The notes under the pieces: model-generated
What the model was told of the DNA's origin: nothing
Database searches by the model: none
The model's input: only the letters and a program-made list of their open reading frames with translations
Virus record (IMG/VR): IMGVR_UViG_3300034107_000725
Location: 124,001 to 188,000 of that record
Reading direction: 5' to 3' (one strand)
From: a virus
DNA length: 64,000 nucleotides
Shown: one piece after another, positions 27,342 to 39,103 of the stretch
Position numbering within the stretch: the first letter of the stretch is position 1
Layout: each line of letters starts with the position of its first letter
Translations under genes and position numbers: made by a program

Positions 27342-29021
27342 ATGCCACCATTCCTAAGCGGTCCACAGCCTGAACAAAATCGACTAGCGGTTGGATTTAA
27401 CCAACCACCGGGTAGCGGTGATCTATACCCGTTTGTTGCTCCGTCTTCAGATATTACACAGCTGTTAGGTGATCTTTTTGTTTCGTTTGACGACGTGAAG
27501 GATGAAGTTGTTTATCCTTTGAGGGTTGCTTGGATGGCGGGTTTTGGCACTGTCGCTGTGTCCAGGCCAACCGACTGGCCTGTGCCAACGCATGATTACG
27601 ACCTTGTCATAGTGGATGCCAACGATCTGGTAGTTTTTGATTCTACTACCGCCTCATTCAAGGCAACCACCTGGTGTGACCGACTCTTGATCATGGAGTG
27701 GACCAACGGACACAATGTCTGTCGTTGTACAAAGTATTTGGTCTGGTCACCTGCGGATGTTGCCAACAGCCAGACACGAACATACGAGAGCTTCATCCTA
27801 CCAGTTAACGGAGAATTGCAGGGGGATGCTTGGTATAAGTTACCTAGACGCGTCACCTCACTCTTGGTAGCCGGGACTACGATAGAGCACACGAATGTTG
27901 AACTGGTAGAGGGCTATAACATGGGTATAGCCAAGGCGACGGCTGCGGTTGCTCCTACGTTTCAACTGCCCAGCCTGGTAAGCACCAGCCCGCTAAAGAT
28001 AGGGGCACGAGTTAACCACCGAATCGGGTTGAACGCAACACCCGGCTTGGGCTTGGGTGTATTTCCTGGCTGTGAGAACGCGAAAGCTGAACAGGCAATT
28101 CGTACGATAAACCACATCGCAGGTAATAGTTATCAAAACTTTAACTACGACAGTGAAGGGTGCATCCGAACACAACGTCCGGTTGGATTGACTCAACCTA
28201 GCCCACGCGAGTTTGAATATGCGGATTTTGTTTTGACCCAGGCTGAGTCTGCCGCAGCTCTTAAGCTCAGCAATGACTGTGTAAACTGCTGTGATTGCAC
28301 GCGTTTTGCCCAGACTTATCAAGGGTTGAAACGACAGTGGTTTTTATTCCAAGACCTGGCTCACGCCGCTGAAGACGTCCGGGATACCTACAGTAAAAAT
28401 CGAGATCGCTGGTTAGTGCAAAAGCAAATTCGCGAAGAGGATATGCTGCGAGTCCGGCTAGTATCCGAGGGTAACTGCAAATACGCGTGGGGAATTTCTT
28501 TTTGTAACTCCAGCAAATGCTGTCTATCTCAGGTCGAAGTCTATCTGACATGGGTACAGTATTACAACGGTGTTCCACAGGCACCTACGCTCGCACAATA
28601 TTCCTGTCCTCCTGCGTATCTGGAAGGCTCTGCTCAGTGTGATGGTAGTGCCGCGGTGATACCTTACAAGCTGGACGCCAAAGGGCAGTCATTAAAATTT
28701 GCCTGGGACTACAGCGATCCGCAAAGCGTGACGACAGTATACGGACGGCACTGCCTTCCCGACTGTAAACAAGTTGCCGCCGGGTCGTTAAAAGTTAAAC
28801 TACATGTATACATCCGCTGGGCGGGGGTAGCCCCTAATCCAGACACTGGACTTGAGTGTGAATTTCCACTTCTAGATCCTTTGGATATTCCGATAGAAGT
28901 TCGAAATGTCTGGACAACCAACGGTGTTGCAATTCCGGCAGATTTCTACGGGCAAAAGCTCACCTCGCTTTCGGTTGCCAGTGCAGCCAATCCATTCTGC
29001 CAGACTTGTGCGTGCGATTAA
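27342..29021 (+). CDS. Cysteine-rich tail adhesin, member B
   Basis: A 559-residue protein with over 25 cysteines. It repeats the module of the previous gene around residues 250-350: AIRTINHIAGNSYQNFNYDSEGC, then NDCVNCCDCTRFAQTYQGLKR and a helix. The C-terminal ~180 residues form a further Cys-rich beta domain ending in FCQTCACD. Closely follows member A (4 bases). Likely a host-binding or baseplate appendage protein; no enzymatic motif. Confidence 0.6.
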   Translation: MPPFLSGPQPEQNRLAVGFNQPPGSGDLYPFVAPSSDITQLLGDLFVSFDDVKDEVVYPLRVAWMAGFGTVAVSRPTDWPVPTHDYDLVIVDANDLVVFDSTTASFKATTWCDRLLIMEWTNGHNVCRCTKYLVWSPADVANSQTRTYESFILPVNGELQGDAWYKLPRRVTSLLVAGTTIEHTNVELVEGYNMGIAKATAAVAPTFQLPSLVSTSPLKIGARVNHRIGLNATPGLGLGVFPGCENAKAEQAIRTINHIAGNSYQNFNYDSEGCIRTQRPVGLTQPSPREFEYADFVLTQAESAAALKLSNDCVNCCDCTRFAQTYQGLKRQWFLFQDLAHAAEDVRDTYSKNRDRWLVQKQIREEDMLRVRLVSEGNCKYAWGISFCNSSKCCLSQVEVYLTWVQYYNGVPQAPTLAQYSCPPAYLEGSAQCDGSAAVIPYKLDAKGQSLKFAWDYSDPQSVTTVYGRHCLPDCKQVAAGSLKVKLHVYIRWAGVAPNPDTGLECEFPLLDPLDIPIEVRNVWTTNGVAIPADFYGQKLTSLSVASAANPFCQTCACD

Positions 29022-29050
29022 GGGTTGCTCCCTAGACAGGCTCCTGATTC

Positions 29051-30805
29051 ATGGCCATACGTAATAACCACTGGTACAACCTCAACGAACAACATTACTA
29101 CCCGCTGGACGATACCGCATCTGCCATATCTGATGCGGGAGAGCTGTTACCCTCAGCTCTGATAGCCGATCTAAGACTACGATGGCCTATCACCTACGGA
29201 AAGTACGCGTTCATCAGTGCTGCTGCGGTTACGCCTTACCTGGTAACCGTGTTGATTGAGGCCACTGACGATCTGGATAACAACCCAAGCAGCTCAACGC
29301 TGATCGCGGGTGTTACCCTGCCCAAGACCAACCTAACTGTGGGACGTACCTACACGCTAACCCCGTTTCAACCGGGAGTGGGTGGTTATATCGTTATCGG
29401 ATCTGGGATAGCTCAGATCTATAGTGGAAAGTTCAGCACACCACGCCAAGGATTGTTGACACCCCGTGCTGCCCGTGCCAGCCGCCGTCCGCCTGTGCCT
29501 ACAATCGCAATTGAAAATGCGGCCAACTCGCTGAAGAACCTGGTAAACCTGGTTGCAGTACCTCCTCTGTACTTAACTACAGAGACGCGAGTAATCGACG
29601 GTGTCACGTACGACAACGTCATCGTATTTCGACTGTCGCAGGACGATACGAGTCCACTTACGACCGCCACAACTGACTCTATATTTGCTCAGTTTGCCGG
29701 ACCCTGTGGTCGCAGAGTTGGTTCAAACTCATGTCCTGATCCGCAGCCTATTCAGACAATAAATGGTGTGGCAGCCGACTGCGAGGGTGTCATTACTTTA
29801 GACTTCCGCGGTTGTGCTTTGGTGGGGCGTAATACGATAGACTGCGGCGTAGTTATTGACTGTGAGCTTGGGTTATCCGCCAGCTGTGAGCCACCTTATC
29901 TACCTAACCTGACCACTGGCGAGTTGCCAAGTGAATCGCCTCCCGTTGTTATAACTCCTCCGGTGCCGCCGCAACCACCAATTTTTCCCGACTTCAGCAT
30001 CAGCGAGTCTGTGACTACGCTGTTAGCCCTGCCTTACTGTGATACGTTTGATGACGCGACAGCCCACGGCTTCTCTCCTCTTGGTGATTCTCTGTTTGCG
30101 TTCATTTCGGATGATAGTCCTGCCGAACTGTTTTGCTGTGACGGGCCACCGCCTGCCTCTTTGGAATTTCAGTACGGGTGTCAGGATGTTTCGATATCCG
30201 TAAGTGAGTCCGTAAGCATGTCTAACAGTATGGTTGTAGACCACTACTTAGTTAAATATAAAGTCAAAGTGCCGGAGGTCGCCAGCAGCTACGGCACGAT
30301 CGTCCCGGATGCTCAGTCACGTACAAACATATCTCTATTCACGTCAGACGCTCAGTCTTTATATCGAGTGTTTACAACTGACGTTAAGATCGTAGCAGGG
30401 CAGACCGGCAGCTACAAAAACGCTGGGCTGATCATGAACTATCAGCTCAATAACTTTGGGGCTCCTAACTACGTGTTGGCGTTACTGGATCTCGATACCA
30501 GCATCTTTGGCGTTTACTTCTTTAACGGACTGAATTTATTGTCGCTGTCCTCGATTGCGGTAACTGGTGTAAAAGCTGATGATTGGTATCGCATTCAACT
30601 TTCAGCCGTGCCAGATCCGACAACATATACCAGCGTTAAGCTGACTGCGGTTTTGACTGGTGTCACCAACCCAGGCATTTCAGCAACTATAAATACGTAT
30701 CTAGCGTCTAGTCTTTGGAATACCGATGCGGCAAATTCTGGATTTTACGCTCGTAGATCTAAGAGCTACTTCTCTTACTGGCGAATTGATGAGGTGACAC
30801 CGTGA
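29051..30805 (+). CDS. Cysteine-rich adhesin with LamG/ConA-like domain
   Basis: A 584-residue protein. The N-terminus (YNLNEQHYYPLDD) is a variant of the shared family motif. Around residues 235-300 is an ING-type module (IQTINGVAADCEGVITLDF), then a Pro-rich linker and a Ser-rich stretch (SISVSESVSMSNS). The last ~200 residues look like a concanavalin-type jelly roll (KNAGLIMNYQ, FGVYFFNGLNLLSLS, DDWYRIQLSAV, SGFYARRSKSYFSYWRID). Such domains commonly bind glycans, suggesting a receptor-binding role. Stop overlaps the next GTG. Confidence 0.65.
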   Translation: MAIRNNHWYNLNEQHYYPLDDTASAISDAGELLPSALIADLRLRWPITYGKYAFISAAAVTPYLVTVLIEATDDLDNNPSSSTLIAGVTLPKTNLTVGRTYTLTPFQPGVGGYIVIGSGIAQIYSGKFSTPRQGLLTPRAARASRRPPVPTIAIENAANSLKNLVNLVAVPPLYLTTETRVIDGVTYDNVIVFRLSQDDTSPLTTATTDSIFAQFAGPCGRRVGSNSCPDPQPIQTINGVAADCEGVITLDFRGCALVGRNTIDCGVVIDCELGLSASCEPPYLPNLTTGELPSESPPVVITPPVPPQPPIFPDFSISESVTTLLALPYCDTFDDATAHGFSPLGDSLFAFISDDSPAELFCCDGPPPASLEFQYGCQDVSISVSESVSMSNSMVVDHYLVKYKVKVPEVASSYGTIVPDAQSRTNISLFTSDAQSLYRVFTTDVKIVAGQTGSYKNAGLIMNYQLNNFGAPNYVLALLDLDTSIFGVYFFNGLNLLSLSSIAVTGVKADDWYRIQLSAVPDPTTYTSVKLTAVLTGVTNPGISATINTYLASSLWNTDAANSGFYARRSKSYFSYWRIDEVTP

Positions 30806-31605
30806 GTGAAATTCGTTTTGCTGAGTTTCTCCCCTCGCTGGAGAACACGCCTTATCCGTTCACTCCAGCCTCCTCGCTTTCTAACGGACAAGTAGCATTC
30901 CTTGAAGGTACTTTTCTGGATGCTCATATCTATGCGATCGAAGGCACAAATCGCTACTACATTTCTAAAGTGGAAGTCACCTCCAGCCAGTTTAATATCA
31001 TAATTGGAGACGCCACAACGGCCTCTCGGTTGACCGGTACTATCTCACTGCCTATCGAAGATTCAGTTGTCCGGCTGGTTGACAATACGGGTCGATCGGG
31101 TGGAGTACTGGTTTCCGAACCGTCTCGTCTGGCCTTGATGGCTGCATGGGGCGTCGGAACCTATACCTTTGAGCGGACTCAAGCAGAGTTTTGTGTCACC
31201 TGTCAGATGCCTGTTCCAGACCCGGGTGTAACAAGTTTCCGCCTGGAGTCCGGTAATGTGTTTAGCGGGCAGGTTTGGTGGGTTGGTGAAGACGGCGTCG
31301 TGCTGTCGGTAGAGACTGCGACAGACAAGCAAGGCGACCCCTATGACGTGGTCCGCGTTGACGTGGTAGGTGACCCACTCTTTCTTCAACGGCTATGCTT
31401 CCCTCGAGATCTGTTCAAACCGATTCTACCTATCCGAAAGATTCGTGTAGTTAACGGTTCAAACATTCGAGACTGTACTCCAGACGAGCAGGGTAACTTC
31501 AGTCTGCAAATGAACGACGCCCTGGCCGCTGATGCGGCTTTGCGAGTACGCACTACGACTGAAGGTATTGTGATTGAAGTCGCAGGATCTACGCCCACTA
31601 TCTGA
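30802..31605 (+). CDS. Cysteine-containing adhesin family member C
   Basis: A 267-residue protein with the N-terminal family motif (FLPSLENTPYPFT) and a C-terminal ING-type module (IRKIRVVNGSNIRDCTPDEQGNF in two pieces). Beta-rich, no membrane segment. GTG start overlaps the previous TGA (GTGA), so it is coupled to the LamG-like protein. Probably assembles with the neighbouring adhesins. Confidence 0.55.
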   Translation: MSEIRFAEFLPSLENTPYPFTPASSLSNGQVAFLEGTFLDAHIYAIEGTNRYYISKVEVTSSQFNIIIGDATTASRLTGTISLPIEDSVVRLVDNTGRSGGVLVSEPSRLALMAAWGVGTYTFERTQAEFCVTCQMPVPDPGVTSFRLESGNVFSGQVWWVGEDGVVLSVETATDKQGDPYDVVRVDVVGDPLFLQRLCFPRDLFKPILPIRKIRVVNGSNIRDCTPDEQGNFSLQMNDALAADAALRVRTTTEGIVIEVAGSTPTI

Positions 31606-31620
31606 TTTTGAAGGATTGCT

Positions 31621-32586
31621 ATGCCACGTCCAGATTTCTTCAACGATAACATCAACCGATCATTCCCGTTTCGCGTCGGTACGGTTGGAATAAATGTACC
31701 GGATGTCGCTACTGATGCTGTGACAATGCTGCAGTTGCCCGATCAATTCATAGCTGACTGCGGATTTATTATGGGACCAGAATCCGGATTTGACGAAAGC
31801 CTACACCACGTTTTTCTGTATGAGATCACAGCATTAGGTGGGGGTTTGATTACTTTTGAATTCCGGTCTGATGTGGATCGCACCCCTCCGTTAAGTTTGA
31901 CATTTACACGGACACTGGAAGACCCACTCTATACAACTGAATTTGTTGAAGCAGAGCCCGAGTTTGAGTGCGATGAACCACCTTGGTCTGGGTATCTGGT
32001 GACTGGAGATATGTTAAAGGTGGCGGACAGGCTCTTCTCGGTCAGTTACATTCGAAGATCTGCAGACACTCAAACAATTGTCGAACCTGCTTTGATTCAA
32101 AATTTGAATGAAAATCAAGTCGTGTCGCTGAATCTTGCAAACGCGGATCGAACAAGGGCAACAACTCCCGAAGACTGTCCCGATTATGCTTGGTCTTTTA
32201 CTCCACAACCAATCTACGTATACCGTAAATGTCTGCAAGGCGATCTACGCTTACGTGCAGGCTATAACGTGTCCATCAGCCAAAACACTTTGAGTAACAC
32301 CATCCAGTTTTCAGCAATTTTACGGGCTGGGTTGGGCGAGCCTTGTGAAGAAGTTAAACTGTTTCCAGAAGAAACATCTCCAATCGGGTCTACGAATGGA
32401 TTGTTGGAGGGTGACTTTTACTGCAATGAAGTGTTGCGTTCGATCAACGGTGTTCAAGGCCCTGCACTGACTATCTTTGCCGGTTCAGGAGTTACGATCA
32501 CGCCGGACTTCGGCTACGGTATAATTATCGTAGACGTTGACTTGGCCGATTTGTCCCTATGCACATATTCTGCGGTGTCAGTCTAA
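31621..32586 (+). CDS. Cysteine-containing adhesin family member D
   Basis: A 321-residue protein with the clearest copy of the N-terminal motif (FFNDNINRSFPFRVG). The C-terminal ~60 residues hold VLRSINGVQGPALTIFAGSG and GVTITPDFGYGIIIVDVDL, the same ING-beta module as its neighbours. Starts with AAGGATTGCT before the ATG. Likely a tail appendage. Confidence 0.6.
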   Translation: MPRPDFFNDNINRSFPFRVGTVGINVPDVATDAVTMLQLPDQFIADCGFIMGPESGFDESLHHVFLYEITALGGGLITFEFRSDVDRTPPLSLTFTRTLEDPLYTTEFVEAEPEFECDEPPWSGYLVTGDMLKVADRLFSVSYIRRSADTQTIVEPALIQNLNENQVVSLNLANADRTRATTPEDCPDYAWSFTPQPIYVYRKCLQGDLRLRAGYNVSISQNTLSNTIQFSAILRAGLGEPCEEVKLFPEETSPIGSTNGLLEGDFYCNEVLRSINGVQGPALTIFAGSGVTITPDFGYGIIIVDVDLADLSLCTYSAVSV

Positions 32587-35130
<2,544 letters not shown>

Positions 35131-35155
35131 CTGCCATACCTGAAGAAGGCTAGCG

Positions 35156-35518
35156 ATGTCCGGTAACGACTATATCTCGTTTTATGTGGCTATGGAAGAT
35201 CCGGAGAACACGGAACCCGTCATCTCGGCGTACTGTGTTCTCACGGAAACTCATATGAATTACGAAACCCAAGCACTGATTATCGTGTATCAATGCTGGC
35301 GTACCAAAGAAGCCTACCTGGCCAAGCGTAAACCGTTTAACAAAATTCAAGTCAACCTGGCTCCAGATGAAGGGGGTAAAGAATTTTTCAACGGCACGGA
35401 TACACGCGAGGCCAGTCACAAGTTTGGCAATCTTCTGCGTAATTGGTGTCTCAGTGTGAGCAAAGATTTGAGACAGGCAGTCTGTGCTAACACAGAAGAG
35501 CTGAACACCGATGGCTAA
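35156..35518 (+). CDS. Unknown protein between fibre and glycosyltransferase
   Basis: A 120-residue soluble protein, mixed alpha/beta, with no recognised family. It lies 25 bases after the fibre and overlaps the glycosyltransferase start by 8 bases, so it is made with the latter. A chaperone or adaptor role for the fibre or its modification is possible but unsupported. Confidence 0.55.
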   Translation: MSGNDYISFYVAMEDPENTEPVISAYCVLTETHMNYETQALIIVYQCWRTKEAYLAKRKPFNKIQVNLAPDEGGKEFFNGTDTREASHKFGNLLRNWCLSVSKDLRQAVCANTEELNTDG

Positions 35519-37508
35519 GACTCGATTAATACTCCGGCATAAGTGGGCACTGGGTGACACGATCCTGCTGACCGCACTGGTTCGTGATATTCACAGAGCT
35601 TACCCTGATCAATATGAAATCATGGTAGACACCCACTGGACCAATGTCTGGTGGAATAACCCATACGTCACCAAGTTTGATCCGGCTAGCCTGCCTAAAC
35701 CGATACAAGTAGAGGTTGGCTGGGGTGACGCCATTCGCTGGAACAGCTATGCTCGCTATGGTGAGCGGCGTGAGATGAAACACATTCTGGCGTGGTACCA
35801 CTACAACTTTGGACTTAAGACTGGGATCGACGTTCCAGTTACAGATCCTCGCCCTGACCTGCACATGGACGAGCAGGAGAAAGTTCGTAGAGTTGAAGGC
35901 CGCTATTGGGTGATTATGTCTGGCGGTAAGTTAGACATGACAGTAAAGCACTGGCATGCCCACAGAGCTCAAGAGGTTGTCGATAAACTCGCAGCTCGTG
36001 GTATTGTCTGCGTTCAGGTAGGTGCAGCCCATACCAGCCACGTACACCCGCCGCTACAGAACACACTTAACCTGCTGGGCAAGACTGAGAATGTTCGCGA
36101 CCTTTGGAATATTATCATGTATTCTGACGGTGTGATCTGTGGTGTGACTGGGCCTATGCACATTGCCGCCGCGTTTGAAAAGCCTTGCGTGGTTTACGCG
36201 GGCGGACGCGAAGAGCCTTGGTTTGAAGCCTATACAAATTCGTTTAACGCATTTGGTCCGGAAGCTCGGCCAGTCAGAGTCGAGCACAAGTTTTTGCATA
36301 CGATAGGGCTGCTTGAATGTTGTGATAAGCAGGGATGCTGGAAAAAACGGATCATACCGTTAGACCCGCAGGATCTAACAAGGCAAGCTCATACACTTTG
36401 TCGCCAGCCTATCCGCCCTGAACACTCTCACCCGGTAGCTCGATGTCAGGACCTGATTACCTCGGACCATGTTGTGGAGGCTGTGATGGACTACTACGAT
36501 AAACGAATCCTTCCCCCGATCTCAGTCAAACCAAATGATCTGCAAAATCCGGAATTGAACAACGGTATTCAGATACCTACGGTGGAATTGATTCAGGTCG
36601 GCCCTGAGTTTATCTCCGAGCTACCTAAGGTTGTGCGTGAACCTTCCACGGAAATACGGGAACAGAAACCGTTTCAGAAGGTACACCCACAGGAGTTGGT
36701 CGAATCTCGAATTGCTACCCTGATTAAACCTGCAGACATATTTGACAATCCAATCATCGGTGGAAAACTTACGGTCTGCGTCCTGTGCTACGGCGAGTAT
36801 ACAGATCTGGCCCGCAGGTGCTTGTCAGGTATCCTGAAAACCATACCAGAAGATCGCTTGGATCTCCGCATCGCTACTAACGAGGTATCATCAAACACGT
36901 TGGCTTACCTTCGCAAGTTGCCTGCAACCAAGATCTACGTTAATACCACCAATCGCTACAAGTACCCGGTCATGCGAGAAATGCTTTGGGACGAACAACG
37001 CCCAATTACGTCTAACTACATGGTCTGGTTTGATGACGATACCTGGGTTGCAGATCCTAGCTGGGCCGTCAATCTGTGTCACACCATCGTAGATAATCAT
37101 TCTCAGAATTTCCGTATGTACGGCGACATCCTTTACCACGACTTGTCTATTTATAGCAGTCAAGGTGGGCGACCAGACACGTGGTTCCGGCAAGCTGACT
37201 GGTGGCAGGGTCGAAACTTTAAGTCACGCCACCAGGGACAAGAAACCCCTAATGGCAGTGTCATAGACTTTGCGGTAGGTTGGTGCTGGGCCGCGTCGAT
37301 GGAAGCTATCAGGGTTGCAAACATCCCGGACGTTCGCCTCCGGCATAACGGTGGTGACTGTACGATTGGAGAACAGATCCATCAGGCGGGGTTTGAGATT
37401 AAACAATGGAACAGGAAAAAAAGTCTTATCGCATGTCCCACTCGCCAAAACGGTGGTCGCCGCGGTTACTCTGAAAAATTTCCCTGGGATCCCAACCGCC
37501 CAGCGTAA
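35511..37508 (+). CDS. Bifunctional glycosyltransferase, GT9-like plus GT2-like (GT-A)
   Basis: A 665-residue fusion. Residues ~1-300 resemble GT9 heptosyltransferases: GDTILLTALVRDI near the N-terminus and the donor-binding motif GVTGPMHIAAAFEKPCVV. Residues ~415-655 look like a GT-A glycosyltransferase: LTVCVLCYGEYTDLARRCL at the start, a WFDDDTW metal-binding acidic motif near residue 507, and a later WCWAAS acceptor-side segment. A ~100-residue linker joins them. Placed right after the collagen-like fibre, it probably glycosylates that fibre or other virion proteins. Host surface modification is the alternative. A perfect TATAAT lies just after the stop but has no -35. Confidence 0.8.
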   Translation: MAKTRLILRHKWALGDTILLTALVRDIHRAYPDQYEIMVDTHWTNVWWNNPYVTKFDPASLPKPIQVEVGWGDAIRWNSYARYGERREMKHILAWYHYNFGLKTGIDVPVTDPRPDLHMDEQEKVRRVEGRYWVIMSGGKLDMTVKHWHAHRAQEVVDKLAARGIVCVQVGAAHTSHVHPPLQNTLNLLGKTENVRDLWNIIMYSDGVICGVTGPMHIAAAFEKPCVVYAGGREEPWFEAYTNSFNAFGPEARPVRVEHKFLHTIGLLECCDKQGCWKKRIIPLDPQDLTRQAHTLCRQPIRPEHSHPVARCQDLITSDHVVEAVMDYYDKRILPPISVKPNDLQNPELNNGIQIPTVELIQVGPEFISELPKVVREPSTEIREQKPFQKVHPQELVESRIATLIKPADIFDNPIIGGKLTVCVLCYGEYTDLARRCLSGILKTIPEDRLDLRIATNEVSSNTLAYLRKLPATKIYVNTTNRYKYPVMREMLWDEQRPITSNYMVWFDDDTWVADPSWAVNLCHTIVDNHSQNFRMYGDILYHDLSIYSSQGGRPDTWFRQADWWQGRNFKSRHQGQETPNGSVIDFAVGWCWAASMEAIRVANIPDVRLRHNGGDCTIGEQIHQAGFEIKQWNRKKSLIACPTRQNGGRRGYSEKFPWDPNRPA

Positions 37509-37547
37509 TACAGCACGGTATAATGAGCCTAACCCTGAGGACCTACT

Positions 37548-37997
37548 ATGTCTCGACGCATCCGTCTAACCCGCTATGCCGCTACGATTGTCACTTCCAA
37601 TAATTACGGGGCCTACCGGCTTCGAATCGAAGTTACTGCTGTGGAAGGTCCGGATCTTGACGAAAACATTTTCATCTATCGTCGTAATCCTCCCAGTGCT
37701 TACACAACACAAAGTTGTGATGTCTTTGAAGCTGTCGCCGGACCGCCTCAATTGGCCGCAACACCTGCCGGGGAACCCGACCCGGATATGAACTGGCCGT
37801 ACTACAGGCTTAACTATGTTGAACTGGACGTAGCTTCAGTCGCTCAGGCCGATGCTATCTGGCAAGAGATACTGGACGAAGTCAACGCTCTTGTATTTGC
37901 CATGGATCGGTTGTCCGCGTTGCAAGCCATCCAGGACGTTTGGTGTCCCGACCCGCCCGGTTCATTATCTGTATCTGTGTCGCAGTCTCAAAACTAA
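37548..37997 (+). CDS. Unknown protein with Ser-rich tail
   Basis: A 149-residue protein, beta-rich at the N-terminus and helical in the middle (VAQADAIWQEILDEVNALVF), ending in SLSVSVSQSQN, a Ser/Val repeat like one seen in the LamG adhesin. This similarity hints that it belongs with the tail adhesins. TGAGGACC precedes the ATG. Confidence 0.55.
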   Translation: MSRRIRLTRYAATIVTSNNYGAYRLRIEVTAVEGPDLDENIFIYRRNPPSAYTTQSCDVFEAVAGPPQLAATPAGEPDPDMNWPYYRLNYVELDVASVAQADAIWQEILDEVNALVFAMDRLSALQAIQDVWCPDPPGSLSVSVSQSQN

Positions 37998-38006
37998 GGA
38001 GCAGTC

Positions 38007-38321
38007 ATGGCCGACTTATCTAAGCTGGTAATTCTGGAAGAATCTGTCATCCTCAACTTGGCAGCCAACCCAAACTTCGTACAAGAGTTTCCTTTCCTGA
38101 GCAGTATGTTAAACAACATACCAACCGGGGGTACTGCGGGTTCTGGTTGTAGCCGGTGTAATCGCACAGCGGCTCGACGTATCAACGCAATCAACGGTGT
38201 GAAGCAGTCTTTCCTGTCTATGGGTGCCGAGAAGAAGCAACGACTCAAACAGTTGCTTAATACAGAAAAGATTCGGTTACGTTTGGTAGCTGGTGGCAAG
38301 GTTATGGAGTATACCTTCTGA
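38007..38321 (+). CDS. Unknown small protein with CxxC motif
   Basis: A 104-residue, mostly helical protein with a Gly-rich loop carrying CSRCNR, and a basic C-terminal half (KKQRLKQLLNTEKIRLRL). AAGGAGCAG precedes the ATG. It is the last gene of the structural operon; the duplicated RNA element and terminator follow at once. Confidence 0.6.
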   Translation: MADLSKLVILEESVILNLAANPNFVQEFPFLSSMLNNIPTGGTAGSGCSRCNRTAARRINAINGVKQSFLSMGAEKKQRLKQLLNTEKIRLRLVAGGKVMEYTF

Positions 38322-38377
38322 CCTAAATAAATGCCCATTTGGTGTCATTATTACTTGAGGAAACCTTAGCGTTTCCA
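38320..38377 (+). repeat. RNA hairpin element, copy 1
   Basis: Shares with copy 2 the start GACCTAAATAA and the end ATTATTACTTGAGGAAACC plus TTAGCGTTTCCA. The end folds as GGAAAC-CTTAGC-GTTTCC. The variable middle here can pair imperfectly (AATAAATG with CATTATT; CCA with TGG). Confidence 0.75.
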
Positions 38378-38410
38378 TGCCTTACCTGTCTTCTGGTTGT
38401 CGCAACCAAA

Positions 38411-38468
38411 GACCTAAATAATCCACGATTCCGTGGCATTATTACTTGAGGAAACCTTAGCGTTTCCA
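38411..38468 (+). repeat. RNA hairpin element, copy 2
   Basis: Second copy, 91 bases downstream of the first. The ends are identical to copy 1; the middle differs but again folds (AATAAT-CCACG with CGTGG-C-ATTATT). Compensatory change in the variable stem suggests a selected RNA structure. A small hairpin (GGTTG-TCG-CAACC, 38395-38407) lies between the copies. Confidence 0.75.
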
Positions 38469-38479
38469 CCACTCACTTA

Positions 38480-38515
38480 CCCCTGGGGTTGCCGGTATCG
38501 GCCCCAGGGGTTTTT
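38480..38515 (+). terminator. Rho-independent terminator ending the structural operon
   Basis: Perfect 9-bp stem CCCCTGGGG with CCCCAGGGG around a 13-base loop, followed by five T residues. Confidence 0.95.
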
Positions 38516-38542
38516 CCATAGATACCAAGGAGATAGAGTTCG

Positions 38543-38857
38543 ATGTATATGAATCGTCAGCCAGAAAATACCCTGCGTCAAATCGTGTCCAAGTATTTGA
38601 TGATCGGGTTCATGGTAGGATCTTCAGCCCATCTGGTGCTGTGTTCTTATCAAGACTGTAAAACCCAACAAGCCGCGGCTCAGGCAAGCACGGCATTGGG
38701 TGATCGTTATGCCTTGGATGGGTTCAAGCCTCACGTTCGGCAGTTGATTGCCGTAGAAGATGTGGCAACATACTTGAACGCCGCACAAAACAAACCAAAA
38801 ACCAAGCTGCAACAGCTTGAGGAAAACATTCAGGTGATGAACCGTTTGTTTGATTGA
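38543..38857 (+). CDS. Small membrane-associated protein
   Basis: A 104-residue protein with a hydrophobic segment at residues 18-35 (YLMIGFMVGSSAHLVLCS) and a helical, Gln/Ala-rich soluble part. AAGGAG at 38527-38532 supports the ATG at 38543. First gene after the operon terminator. Function unknown. Confidence 0.6.
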   Translation: MYMNRQPENTLRQIVSKYLMIGFMVGSSAHLVLCSYQDCKTQQAAAQASTALGDRYALDGFKPHVRQLIAVEDVATYLNAAQNKPKTKLQQLEENIQVMNRLFD

Positions 38858-38917
38858 TGACAGTTGCGGTGAGTTGACATCTATTCGGATGGATCCATAC
38901 GTACAGAAGGAACTACA

Positions 38918-39103
38918 ATGCGTACGATTTTGATTGCTCTGTTGGTTTTTGGTTGCGTTGGTTGTAAGCACACAAACAAACGCAACCAGCAGGCGGTGTA
39001 TGTGCCAGTGGTCAAGGAGGAAAAGGTGGATGAGAAGGAGCGTACGCGTTCAATCTCAATCCAAATTATGCCTATCAACAACTTGACCATAAAGGCCATA
39101 TAA
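38918..39103 (+). CDS. Small lipoprotein
   Basis: A 61-residue protein with a short signal peptide (MRTILIALLVFGCVGCKH). Either FGC or VGC could be the lipobox cysteine, followed by a Lys/Glu-rich mature peptide. GAAGGAAC precedes the ATG. Phage lipoproteins of this size often mediate superinfection exclusion or act as o-spanins, but neither is shown here. Confidence 0.65.
   Translation: MRTILIALLVFGCVGCKHTNKRNQQAVYVPVVKEEKVDEKERTRSISIQIMPINNLTIKAI

Noticed and set aside
37519-37524. Perfect TATAAT after the glycosyltransferase gene
   Set aside because: No -35-like hexamer at proper spacing (CCGCCC there). It could matter if a phage sigma factor recognises only a -10, but a single hit is not evidence.
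38874-38903. TTGACA at 38874-38879 as a promoter -35 for the lipoprotein gene
   Set aside because: At 16-18 bases spacing the -10 candidates (CATACG, ATACGT, TACGTA) match TATAAT poorly, so it is not listed as a promoter.
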